A stretch of 57,531 nt of DNA. Origin: Melioribacter roseus. Its GTDB lineage: Bacteria > Bacteroidota > Ignavibacteria > Ignavibacteriales > Melioribacteraceae. Of this stretch, positions 35,055-42,417 are shown one piece after another; within the stretch, counting starts at the first letter, position 1, and each line of letters begins with the position of its first letter. The stretch lies in contig DYLN01000005.1 of assembly GCA_020722085.1 (NCBI GenBank), positions 1 to 57,531 of the forward strand, in the 5' to 3' direction. Position numbers and translations under genes: made by a program. Under the pieces are notes generated by a model. That model was given only the letters and a program-made list of their open reading frames with translations. It had not been told where the DNA came from and did not search any database.

Positions 35055-35690
35055 ATGTGCAGATTACTTTATATCGATTCAACGAATGAGTTTTCCATTA
35101 AAGAGTATCTTGTAAAATTTGCCGAGATTTCCAAAAACAGCAAAGAATATCAAGGGCACGGATGGGGATGTGCTTTTTGGGAAAACGGGAAATGGAATTA
35201 TTATAAAAATATAAAACCAGTTTGGGAAGATTCATTCGATAAATTCGGAAAAACTACACGCCTGATTGCTCATGCAAGAAGTGCTTTTCAGGACAAAGGA
35301 ATTGCGGTAGAAAATAATATGCCGTTTTATGATGAGAAATATGTTTTTATTTTTAATGGTGAACTTTCTGGTGTAAGAATTAAAGAAGAAGGACGAATAG
35401 GTGCAGAAAAAATTTTTAACTTCATCAAAAGATTTGATAAAGAAAATATAAAAGATGCTCTGGCAAAAGGGACAGATGCAATTAAGAAACTTACAAGCTA
35501 CATCCGTGCAATGAACATAATAATTGCAGACAAAAGTAAAGCTTACGTCTATTCTTATTTCAACGAAGAGCCGGATTATTTTACAATGAACTTTGTAAAA
35601 AATGATAGAGTAACAATAGTTTGCTCCGAGAAACTGCCGGGTATTAACGGATGGATGAAAATTGAAAACAATTCGCTTACCGAATTTTGA
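35055..35690 (+). CDS. Class II glutamine-amidotransferase-like Ntn hydrolase in the LysW operon
   Basis: 211-residue stand-alone Ntn-type hydrolase of the YafJ/EgtC group. Cys2 becomes the N-terminal nucleophile after Met removal. GHGWG (34-38), HARSA with Arg75, and FNGEL with Asn101-Gly102 (oxyanion hole) match class II glutaminase sites. The His of the usual HPF motif is Met89. Enzymes of this fold cleave gamma-glutamyl amide bonds; EgtC does so on a small-molecule intermediate. The final LysW step is hydrolysis of just such a bond, normally done by LysK, which is absent here. I infer a role in product release. Plain ammonia supply, or an unrelated job, remain possible. Confidence 0.75.
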   Translation: MCRLLYIDSTNEFSIKEYLVKFAEISKNSKEYQGHGWGCAFWENGKWNYYKNIKPVWEDSFDKFGKTTRLIAHARSAFQDKGIAVENNMPFYDEKYVFIFNGELSGVRIKEEGRIGAEKIFNFIKRFDKENIKDALAKGTDAIKKLTSYIRAMNIIIADKSKAYVYSYFNEEPDYFTMNFVKNDRVTIVCSEKLPGINGWMKIENNSLTEF

Positions 35691-35708
35691 GAATGGGACT
35701 AAAACAAA

Positions 35709-36500
35709 ATGATAATAGTAAAAATTGGCGGCGGAAAAGAAATTAATTTAAAAAGCATAATCAACGGTCTGAAGTCTGTTAATGACAAATTTATAATTGT
35801 TCATGGTGCGAATGCTTTAAGAGACGAGATTGCCGAAAAACTTTCTTTTCAGAAAAAAGTTATTACTTCTCAATCCGGCTACACCAGTGTATTTTCGGAC
35901 GAACAGACAATCGATTTGATGATGATGGCTTATGCTGGATTAAAAAACAAAAGAATAGTTGAACTTTGCCAGCAGAACGGTATTAATGCCGTAGGTTTAT
36001 CTGGTTTGGATGGAAAAATTATTCAAGGGAAAAGAAATACCGGAATACGGGTTAGGGAAGAAGGTAAAACAAAAATTGTGCGGGATTTTTCTGGTAAACC
36101 GCAGAACATAAATATCAATCTAATTAATCTGCTGCTGAACAATGGTTATACTCCCGTGCTGTGTGTTCCTATAATTGACGAAGACAATTTTGCTATCAAC
36201 TCGGAGAATGACGATATAGTAGCGCTTTTGCATTCACAGCTAAAGGCTGAAAAAATTTTGCAGTTAATAGAAGCGCCCGGCTATTTAAAAGATAAAAACG
36301 ATTCAGCTTCGCTTATTAAATTTATTCCGAAAGAAAATCTGGAAAAGGTAGAAAGCGAAGTTGAAGGAAGAATGAAACGGAAAATTCATGCTTTAAAAAA
36401 GTTATTGGGAGCCGGCAGTACAACCGTTATAATAAGTGACGGTAGAATTGAAAATCCTATTCAAAATGCATTAAACGAAAACGGGACGGTGATAAAATGA
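35709..36500 (+). CDS. lysZ: LysZ: LysW-bound aminoadipate/glutamate kinase
   Basis: 263-residue amino-acid kinase of the ArgB/NAGK fold that phosphorylates the side-chain carboxyl of the LysW-bound substrate. MIIVKIGGGKEINLK is the ATP-site start, the central VGLSGLDGKII is the substrate loop, and DNFAINSENDDIVALL and MKRKIHALKKLLGAGSTTVIISDG are the C-terminal ATP-binding part. It lies 18 bases after the Ntn hydrolase and overlaps lysJ by 4 bases. The Lys- versus Arg-pathway preference is not certain. Confidence 0.88.
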   Translation: MIIVKIGGGKEINLKSIINGLKSVNDKFIIVHGANALRDEIAEKLSFQKKVITSQSGYTSVFSDEQTIDLMMMAYAGLKNKRIVELCQQNGINAVGLSGLDGKIIQGKRNTGIRVREEGKTKIVRDFSGKPQNININLINLLLNNGYTPVLCVPIIDEDNFAINSENDDIVALLHSQLKAEKILQLIEAPGYLKDKNDSASLIKFIPKENLEKVESEVEGRMKRKIHALKKLLGAGSTTVIISDGRIENPIQNALNENGTVIK

Positions 36501-37651
36501 GAGATTACATATCACTTCAGCAAAAATATGAATTTGATGTCTTCCCGAAAAGGGATGTTGTATTAGTAAAAGGCAAAGGGGCAAAGCTATGGGATGATAA
36601 AGGAAATGAATATATTGATTGCGCTGCAGGTATTGGGGTTGCCAGTATTGGGCACGCTAATGAAAAATTAGTAGAAGCAATAAAAGCTCAAGCCGAAAAG
36701 CTGATAACCTGTCCCGGTATATTTTATAATGATACTAAATCGTTGTTTCTTGAAAAATTAATTAGTGTTACCCCCTCTAACCTGACGAAAGCATACCTTG
36801 CCAATTCGGGCACAGAAGCAGTAGAAGCCGCAATTAAGTTTGCAAGGTTTACTACTAAAAAGAAAAATTTTATTGCCGCAATGCGCGGATTTCACGGCAG
36901 AACATACGGTGCATTAAGCGCAACGTTTAAAAAAGAGTACCGCGAAGATTTTGAACCGCTTGTCCCTGGATTTACTTTTGTACCGTATAACAATTTTGAA
37001 AAACTTTCTGAAGCAGCAGATGAAAATACAGCCGGCATTATTTTAGAACCCGTTCAGGGAGAGGGTGGAATTAATGTCGGAGATAAAGATTATTTCCGGG
37101 CGGTTAGGAAATTATGTGATGAAAAAAATATTATCTTAATCTTAGATGAAATACAAACAGGGTTTTGCCGGACCGGAAAAATGTTTGCATGTGAGCATTT
37201 TAATATTCAGCCGGATATTTTAACGGTTGCAAAAGCAATAGCCGGTGGTATGCCTTTGGGTGCTGCAGTATGTTCCGACAAAATTCAAATACCTGTTGGG
37301 AAGCACGGAACAACCTTCGGCGGCAATCCGCTTGTATGTGCTGCGGGAATTGCAGCAATCGATTTTATGCTGGAAAATAATTTAGCTGAACAAGCCGAAG
37401 CGAAGGGGAAATATTTTAGAGAAAAAATTTACGGCTACGAATTGAGCAAAGTTAGGGAAATAAGAAATCTTGGATTGATGATCGGCATCGAACTAAAAGA
37501 AAAAGTACAGCCCCTTTTAATAGAATTAATGAAACAAGGGGTTATCGCTTTGCCTGCAGGCGCAACCGTACTACGCATGCTGCCGCCTCTGGTAATTGAT
37601 TATAAAGATTTGGATAAAGTTGTTGAAAAATTATTTGAAATCCTAAAATAG
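36497..37651 (+). CDS. lysJ: LysJ / ArgD-type aminotransferase for LysW-bound semialdehyde
   Basis: 384-residue class III PLP aminotransferase (acetylornithine aminotransferase family). [18 protein letters not shown] and the PLP-linking Lys in [13 protein letters not shown] near residue 245 are clear. [13 protein letters not shown] and [12 protein letters not shown] are family markers. It aminates the LysW-bound semialdehyde to LysW-gamma-lysine or LysW-gamma-ornithine. It is the last gene of the operon here. The next step, release from LysW, has no LysK gene in this window. Confidence 0.9.
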   Translation: MRDYISLQQKYEFDVFPKRDVVLVKGKGAKLWDDKGNEYIDCAAGIGVASIGHANEKLVEAIKAQAEKLITCPGIFYNDTKSLFLEKLISVTPSNLTKAYLANSGTEAVEAAIKFARFTTKKKNFIAAMRGFHGRTYGALSATFKKEYREDFEPLVPGFTFVPYNNFEKLSEAADENTAGIILEPVQGEGGINVGDKDYFRAVRKLCDEKNIILILDEIQTGFCRTGKMFACEHFNIQPDILTVAKAIAGGMPLGAAVCSDKIQIPVGKHGTTFGGNPLVCAAGIAAIDFMLENNLAEQAEAKGKYFREKIYGYELSKVREIRNLGLMIGIELKEKVQPLLIELMKQGVIALPAGATVLRMLPPLVIDYKDLDKVVEKLFEILK

Positions 37652-37745
37652 TTTTTGAGAGTTATTTTTCAAGAATTCAATTTTATTATTTTTTGTATGT
37701 TAATATTTATTTCGTAATTAAGCCCATCCAAAAATTTCGTTTAAA

Positions 37746-37774
37746 TTGACTTTAGAATCATTTTTAGATATTTT
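37746..37774 (+). promoter_or_regulatory. Promoter for nuoA operon
   Basis: TTGACT (37746-37751) and TATTTT (37769-37774) with exactly 17 bases between, about 26 bases before the nuoA start. This gives complex I genes their own transcript, independent of the LysW operon. Confidence 0.55.
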
Positions 37775-37800
37775 GATGTATTAAAAAAGTTCAAAAACAA

Positions 37801-38169
37801 GTGGTAACTAATTACATTCCTATATTTTTGGTCTTACTTGCAGCATCAATTTTTGGGGCTGCGGTTGTGTTTTCTTCTAGAATCTTCGGTCCGCTACGAC
37901 CAAATAAAGTTAAAATAATGCCCTATGAAAGCGGTAAAGACCCGATTGGAACTACAAACGAAAGAATCTCTATTAAATATTATCTGGTCGCAATGCTTTT
38001 CATTGTTTTTGATATAGAAGTTATTTACGTTTATCCGTGGGCAGTAGAATTCAAAAAATTATTTGCTCAATATGGACTTTTTGCGTTCGTTCCGATGTTT
38101 ATTTTTCTTGTTGTTCTCGAATTAGGCTTTGTCTATATTTTTATGAAAGGAGGACTGAGATGGGATTAG
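37801..38169 (+). CDS. nuoA: NADH-quinone oxidoreductase subunit A
   Basis: 122-residue membrane subunit with three helices. The family motif [41 protein letters not shown] starts near residue 40. The start is GTG at 37801. It overlaps nuoB by 10 bases. Confidence 0.92.
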   Translation: MVTNYIPIFLVLLAASIFGAAVVFSSRIFGPLRPNKVKIMPYESGKDPIGTTNERISIKYYLVAMLFIVFDIEVIYVYPWAVEFKKLFAQYGLFAFVPMFIFLVVLELGFVYIFMKGGLRWD

Positions 38170-38678
38170 AAGCAAAATTAGCAAGTGACGGATACATAAC
38201 CACAAAGCTGGATGCATTAATGGCATGGGCAAGAAGTAACTCTGTCTGGCCGATGCCGATGGGGATTTCTTGCTGCGCAATCGAAATGATTTCTGCTGCT
38301 GATCCGAAGTATGATATTGCAAGATTCGGTTCTGAAGTAATGCGATTTACACCGCGCCAGTGCGATTTAATGATTGTTGCCGGCACTGTAACTTACAAGA
38401 TGGCACAGGTCGTAAGAAGAATTTACGATCAAATGCCTGATCCCAAATGGGTTATTGCAATGGGTGCTTGCACCTCTTCCGGTGGAATGTACCGCTCTTA
38501 CAATGTGGTTCAGGGTATCGATCAGTTTTTACCGGTTGATGTTTACACAGCCGGCTGCCCGCCGCGTCCCGAAAATTTATTGAATGCTCTTATTACCATT
38601 CAAAATAAAATAAAGAAAACACGAGCAAGAGATTTCCAAGATAAATTGATGCCGGAATTAGAATTGAGTAAAAACTGA
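38160..38678 (+). CDS. nuoB: NADH-quinone oxidoreductase subunit B
   Basis: 172-residue subunit that carries the N2 iron-sulfur cluster next to the quinone. The cluster ligands are in [16 protein letters not shown] with GACTSSGG, and AGCPPRPE. The ATG at 38160 has an AGGAGG-like site within nuoA. A longer open frame from 38037 lies inside nuoA and is not supported. Confidence 0.93.
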   Translation: MGLEAKLASDGYITTKLDALMAWARSNSVWPMPMGISCCAIEMISAADPKYDIARFGSEVMRFTPRQCDLMIVAGTVTYKMAQVVRRIYDQMPDPKWVIAMGACTSSGGMYRSYNVVQGIDQFLPVDVYTAGCPPRPENLLNALITIQNKIKKTRARDFQDKLMPELELSKN

Positions 38679-38679
38679 C

Positions 38680-39174
38680 ATGGATTTTAAAAATCTTCTT
38701 ATCGAAAAAACAAAAAATATATTTGGAAATTCATTAGAAGAAGTAACTGATTTTAGGAATGATCTTTGCTTTGTCTTTGACTCTGAGAAAATTTTTGAAC
38801 TGGCAAAATTTCTCAAAGAAGACCCCGAATTAAGTTTTGAAATGTGCAAAGATGTGACAGCTATAGATTGGGCAACAAGAAAAAATAGATTTACCGTAGT
38901 TTACCAGCTTTATTCTTTCAAGAACAATTTTAATCTGAGAGTAAAAGCAAACCTCAAAAACGATCCGCCGGCAATTGAATCGGTCACTTCTTTATGGAAA
39001 AGTGCCGACTGGTACGAGCGGGAAACCTTTGATATGTACGGAATTAATTTTAAGAATCATCCCGATTTAAGAAGAATGTATATGCCAGAAGGATTTGAAT
39101 ATTACCCTCTAAGAAAAGAATTCCCTGTAATGGGTATCCCTGGCTCACTGCCGCTGCCGGAGAAAAACGACTAA
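38680..39174 (+). CDS. nuoC: NADH-quinone oxidoreductase subunit C
   Basis: 164-residue 30-kDa subunit. The signature ERETFDMYGINFKNHPDLRRMYMPEGFEYYPLRKEFP closes the protein. Spaced 1 base from nuoB and 1 base from nuoD. Separate from NuoD, unlike the NuoCD fusions of enterobacteria. Confidence 0.92.
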   Translation: MDFKNLLIEKTKNIFGNSLEEVTDFRNDLCFVFDSEKIFELAKFLKEDPELSFEMCKDVTAIDWATRKNRFTVVYQLYSFKNNFNLRVKANLKNDPPAIESVTSLWKSADWYERETFDMYGINFKNHPDLRRMYMPEGFEYYPLRKEFPVMGIPGSLPLPEKND

Positions 39175-39175
39175 G

Positions 39176-40429
39176 ATGGAAAAAGCAAAAAATATTTATA
39201 CCGATGAAAAATTATTGAAATCTTTATTAGCCGATAAAGATGTTACAATAGAAGAAGATGCTCTCGAACATGAGATGGTGATTAATATGGGTCCGCAGCA
39301 CCCGGCTACTCACGGTGTTCTGAGACTTGTATTAAGGCTTGACGGTGAAACAGTTGTAAAAGTTGTTCCCGAACTTGGCTATCTGCACCGCGGTTATGAA
39401 AAGATGGCTGAGAATATGAGTTATTACGAGTATATCCCTCATACCGATCGTCTCGATTATACTGCAACAATGTGCAACAATGTTGCTTATGTTCTTGCCG
39501 TTGAAAAACTCGCTGGCATTGAAGCGCCCAAAAGGGCACAGTACATACGGATGATAATTGCCGAGTTATCGCGCATTGCAGCCCACATGGTTGCGATTGG
39601 AACTTATGCAATGGATGTTGGCGCTGTAACTATGGTAATGTGGACATTCAAAGAACGTGAAAAAATTCAAAATGTATTTGACAGAATTGCCGGTGCACGG
39701 TTTACAACAAGTTATACAAGAATAGGCGGCGTTGCCTCGGATATGGATGATGAAGCAATTGCTATGACAAAAAAATTCCTCGATGAGTTAGAACCGGCTC
39801 TTGTTGATATGGATAAACTTCTTCTCGGCAACAGAATTTTTATTGACAGGCTTGAGGGTGTTGGGGTCTTAAAAAAAGAAGATGCAATTAATTACGGAGT
39901 CACCGGACCGAATCTGCGGGCAACCGGAGTTGAGTACGATGTAAGAAGAGCAAAGCCGTACCTTTTTTATAACGAAATTGATTTTAAGATCCCAACTTAC
40001 ACCGAGGGTGATGCTCTATCGCGTTATTTCATCCGCGGCGATGAAGTTAAAGAGAGTGCCAAAATTTTACGCCAGTGTTTGGAGAAAATGCCCGGAGGTG
40101 AGGTAATGGCTAACGACCCGAAAAGAGTGCTGCCTCATAAAGATGAGATTTATACGAAAATGGAAGAATTAATTTATGATTTTATGATTGTCAATTTCGG
40201 CATAAATCCACCTGTTGGAGATGTTTATTTCTCGGCAGAAAATCCAAAAGGTGAACTTGGTTTTTATATTGTAAGTAATGGTTCTGGACAACCATGGAAA
40301 TTGAAAATTCACTCTCCTTCCTTTTGCAATCTTCAGGTTTTGCCTTTGATTTGTAAAGGACAAATGGTATCCGATGTAATTGCAATAATTGGAAGTCTTG
40401 ACCCCGTAATGGGTGAGGCAGATAAGTGA
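39176..40429 (+). CDS. nuoD: NADH-quinone oxidoreductase subunit D
   Basis: 417-residue 49-kDa subunit that forms the quinone pocket with NuoB. NMGPQHPATHGVLRLVLRLDGE near residue 30 is the family signature, and the C-terminus ends in IIGSLDPVMGEADK, with Asp in place of the usual final Arg after the motif. It is full length. Confidence 0.93.
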   Translation: MEKAKNIYTDEKLLKSLLADKDVTIEEDALEHEMVINMGPQHPATHGVLRLVLRLDGETVVKVVPELGYLHRGYEKMAENMSYYEYIPHTDRLDYTATMCNNVAYVLAVEKLAGIEAPKRAQYIRMIIAELSRIAAHMVAIGTYAMDVGAVTMVMWTFKEREKIQNVFDRIAGARFTTSYTRIGGVASDMDDEAIAMTKKFLDELEPALVDMDKLLLGNRIFIDRLEGVGVLKKEDAINYGVTGPNLRATGVEYDVRRAKPYLFYNEIDFKIPTYTEGDALSRYFIRGDEVKESAKILRQCLEKMPGGEVMANDPKRVLPHKDEIYTKMEELIYDFMIVNFGINPPVGDVYFSAENPKGELGFYIVSNGSGQPWKLKIHSPSFCNLQVLPLICKGQMVSDVIAIIGSLDPVMGEADK

Positions 40430-40475
40430 AATCTTTTGATAAACAATTACTTGTAGACCTATTAGTCAATAACCA

Positions 40476-40976
40476 ATGACTAATAACAAATTTCTGAAGA
40501 GTATGTCTTTCAAGTTTACAGAAGAAAACCTAAAAAGAATTGAACAAGCAAGGAAAAAGTATCCAACCTCGTTAGCTGCTGTAATGGATACAATCTATAT
40601 TGCACAGGAACAAAACAAATATGTTACTCATGAAGTAATGCAGGAAATTGCGAATGTTCTTAATGTTGATCCTGTAGATGTTCTTGGTGTGGTTCATTTT
40701 TATACGATGTATTTTTCCAAACCTATGGGCAAATATCATATTCAGGTTTGTACAAATGTTTCCTGTATGCTTCGCGGTGCTTATGAAATCTGGGATAAAG
40801 TAAAGGATAAGCTTGGTATAGATAATCTTGGAGTTACTAAAGATGGGAAGTTTTCGCTTGAGGAAGTTGAATGCATGGGAGCCTGTGGCTATGCACCGAT
40901 GATTTCTGTCAATGGAAATTATTATGAAAATCTTACAAAAGAAAAAGTTATAGAAATTTTGGATTCCTTACAGTAA
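40476..40976 (+). CDS. nuoE: NADH-quinone oxidoreductase subunit E
   Basis: 166-residue 24-kDa subunit with a [2Fe-2S] cluster: CTNVSC and later VECMGACGYAP give the four Cys. An alternative ATG at 40503 would begin MSFKFTEENLKRIEQ. The stop and the nuoF ATG overlap by one base. Confidence 0.9.
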   Translation: MTNNKFLKSMSFKFTEENLKRIEQARKKYPTSLAAVMDTIYIAQEQNKYVTHEVMQEIANVLNVDPVDVLGVVHFYTMYFSKPMGKYHIQVCTNVSCMLRGAYEIWDKVKDKLGIDNLGVTKDGKFSLEEVECMGACGYAPMISVNGNYYENLTKEKVIEILDSLQ

Positions 40977-42304
40977 TGGAAAATGTAAAAATAGTTCTGC
41001 CGGATATTAATAATCTCAATCAATGGGATGTTTACCTATCCAGCGGAGGCTTTGAAGGAGCTAAAAAAGCTTTCTCAAAAACTTCGGATGAAATTATAGA
41101 TATCGTAAAAAAATCTGGCTTGAGAGGACGCGGCGGCGCTGCATTCTTGACCGGTTTGAAATGGAGCTTCATGCCGAAAACAACCGATAAACCGAAATAT
41201 TTGTGCGTTAACGGCGACGAAAGCGAGCCTGGCTCATTTAAAGACCGGCAAATTTTTGAATATAATCCTTTCCAGTTAATAGAAGGAATAATAATAACAT
41301 GCTATGCAATAGGGGCTAAGGTTGCCTACCTTTATATCCGCGGCGAGTATCATAAATGGATTAATCTGATGCAGAAGGCACTAGATGAAACTTATGCGAA
41401 AGGTTATGTCGGCGATAAAATGAAGGCAGTTTTTGGTACTGATTTTTCATGTGATATATTTATTCACAAAGGTGCCGGCGCATACATTTGCGGTGAGGAA
41501 TCGTCGTTGATGAATTCAATAGAAGGAAAACGTCCTTATCCAAGAGTAAAACCTCCTTTCCCTGCGCAAAACGGTTTGTGGGGAAATCCTACTACCATTA
41601 ATAATGTGGAAACTATTACCAATGTTCCCGCTATTATAAATAAAGGATGGGAGTGGTATTCTGCAATAGGTGCACAAAAACATCCCGGCACATTATTGTT
41701 TGGTTTAAGTGGTCATGTTAACAAACCGGGTGTTTATGAGCTTCCCACCGGAATACTTTTAACTGATCTGATAAATAATTTCGGAGGCGGGGTACCGGGC
41801 GGAAAAAAAATTAAATGTGTTATACCGGGCGGCTCTTCCATGCCTCCTTTAAGAGGGGATAAACTCGAAGGTGTAAAGATGGATGCGGAATCGCTCAAAG
41901 AAGCTGGTTCTGCAATCGGTACCGGTGGCGTGATTGTGATGGATGAAGATACAAATCTGGCAAAAGTTTTGGCGCGGATAACTAAATTTTATTATCATGA
42001 AAGCTGTGGTCAATGCACACCCTGCCGCGAAGGAACCGGCTGGATGCTTAAAACCCTCAATAGAATTATCCGCGGCGAGGCTACATCACCGGATCTCGAC
42101 CTTTTAATTAATGTTGCAAGTAATATTGAAGGTAATACTGTTTGTGCTCTTGGAGATGCTGCAGCCTGGCCTGTTAAATTTATGATTGAAAGATTCCGTG
42201 ATGAATTTGAAAAATATGTAAAGAGCAGCGTTGTAATTCCCGTTCCGAATAAAGTTCATTCTATGAGAAAAACAGCCGTACCACTCGAAGGTATCCGCAA
42301 ATAA
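40976..42304 (+). CDS. nuoF: NADH-quinone oxidoreductase subunit F
   Basis: 442-residue NADH- and FMN-binding subunit. The NADH site is RGRGGAAFLTGLKWSF near residue 50, FMN site GAGAYICGEESSLMNSIEG near 160, and the [4Fe-4S] ligands are in HESCGQCTPCREGT near 340 with a fourth Cys near 388. It is the last gene of this nuo block: a hairpin with T tract follows, and nuoG-N are not present. Confidence 0.93.
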   Translation: MENVKIVLPDINNLNQWDVYLSSGGFEGAKKAFSKTSDEIIDIVKKSGLRGRGGAAFLTGLKWSFMPKTTDKPKYLCVNGDESEPGSFKDRQIFEYNPFQLIEGIIITCYAIGAKVAYLYIRGEYHKWINLMQKALDETYAKGYVGDKMKAVFGTDFSCDIFIHKGAGAYICGEESSLMNSIEGKRPYPRVKPPFPAQNGLWGNPTTINNVETITNVPAIINKGWEWYSAIGAQKHPGTLLFGLSGHVNKPGVYELPTGILLTDLINNFGGGVPGGKKIKCVIPGGSSMPPLRGDKLEGVKMDAESLKEAGSAIGTGGVIVMDEDTNLAKVLARITKFYYHESCGQCTPCREGTGWMLKTLNRIIRGEATSPDLDLLINVASNIEGNTVCALGDAAAWPVKFMIERFRDEFEKYVKSSVVIPVPNKVHSMRKTAVPLEGIRK

Positions 42305-42323
42305 CCGGATATATGTTTATATT

Positions 42324-42355
42324 AATGGCGGCTGATTTGATCGCCATTTTATTCT
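42324..42355 (+). terminator. Terminator after nuoF
   Basis: AATGGCG (42324-42330) and CGCCATT (42342-42348), loop of 11, then TTATTCTTT. It lies 20 bases after the stop and ends the nuoA-F operon. Confidence 0.65.
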
Positions 42356-42417
42356 TTAAATTTGTCCAGGTTTTTTTATTTTTTTTATCTTTTATTTAAT
42401 AATAAACCGAACAGAAT

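Noticed and set aside
38037-38159. Longer NuoB start within nuoA
   Set aside because: The extra residues have no similarity to NuoB, while ATG 38160 has a good ribosome site and gives the family length.
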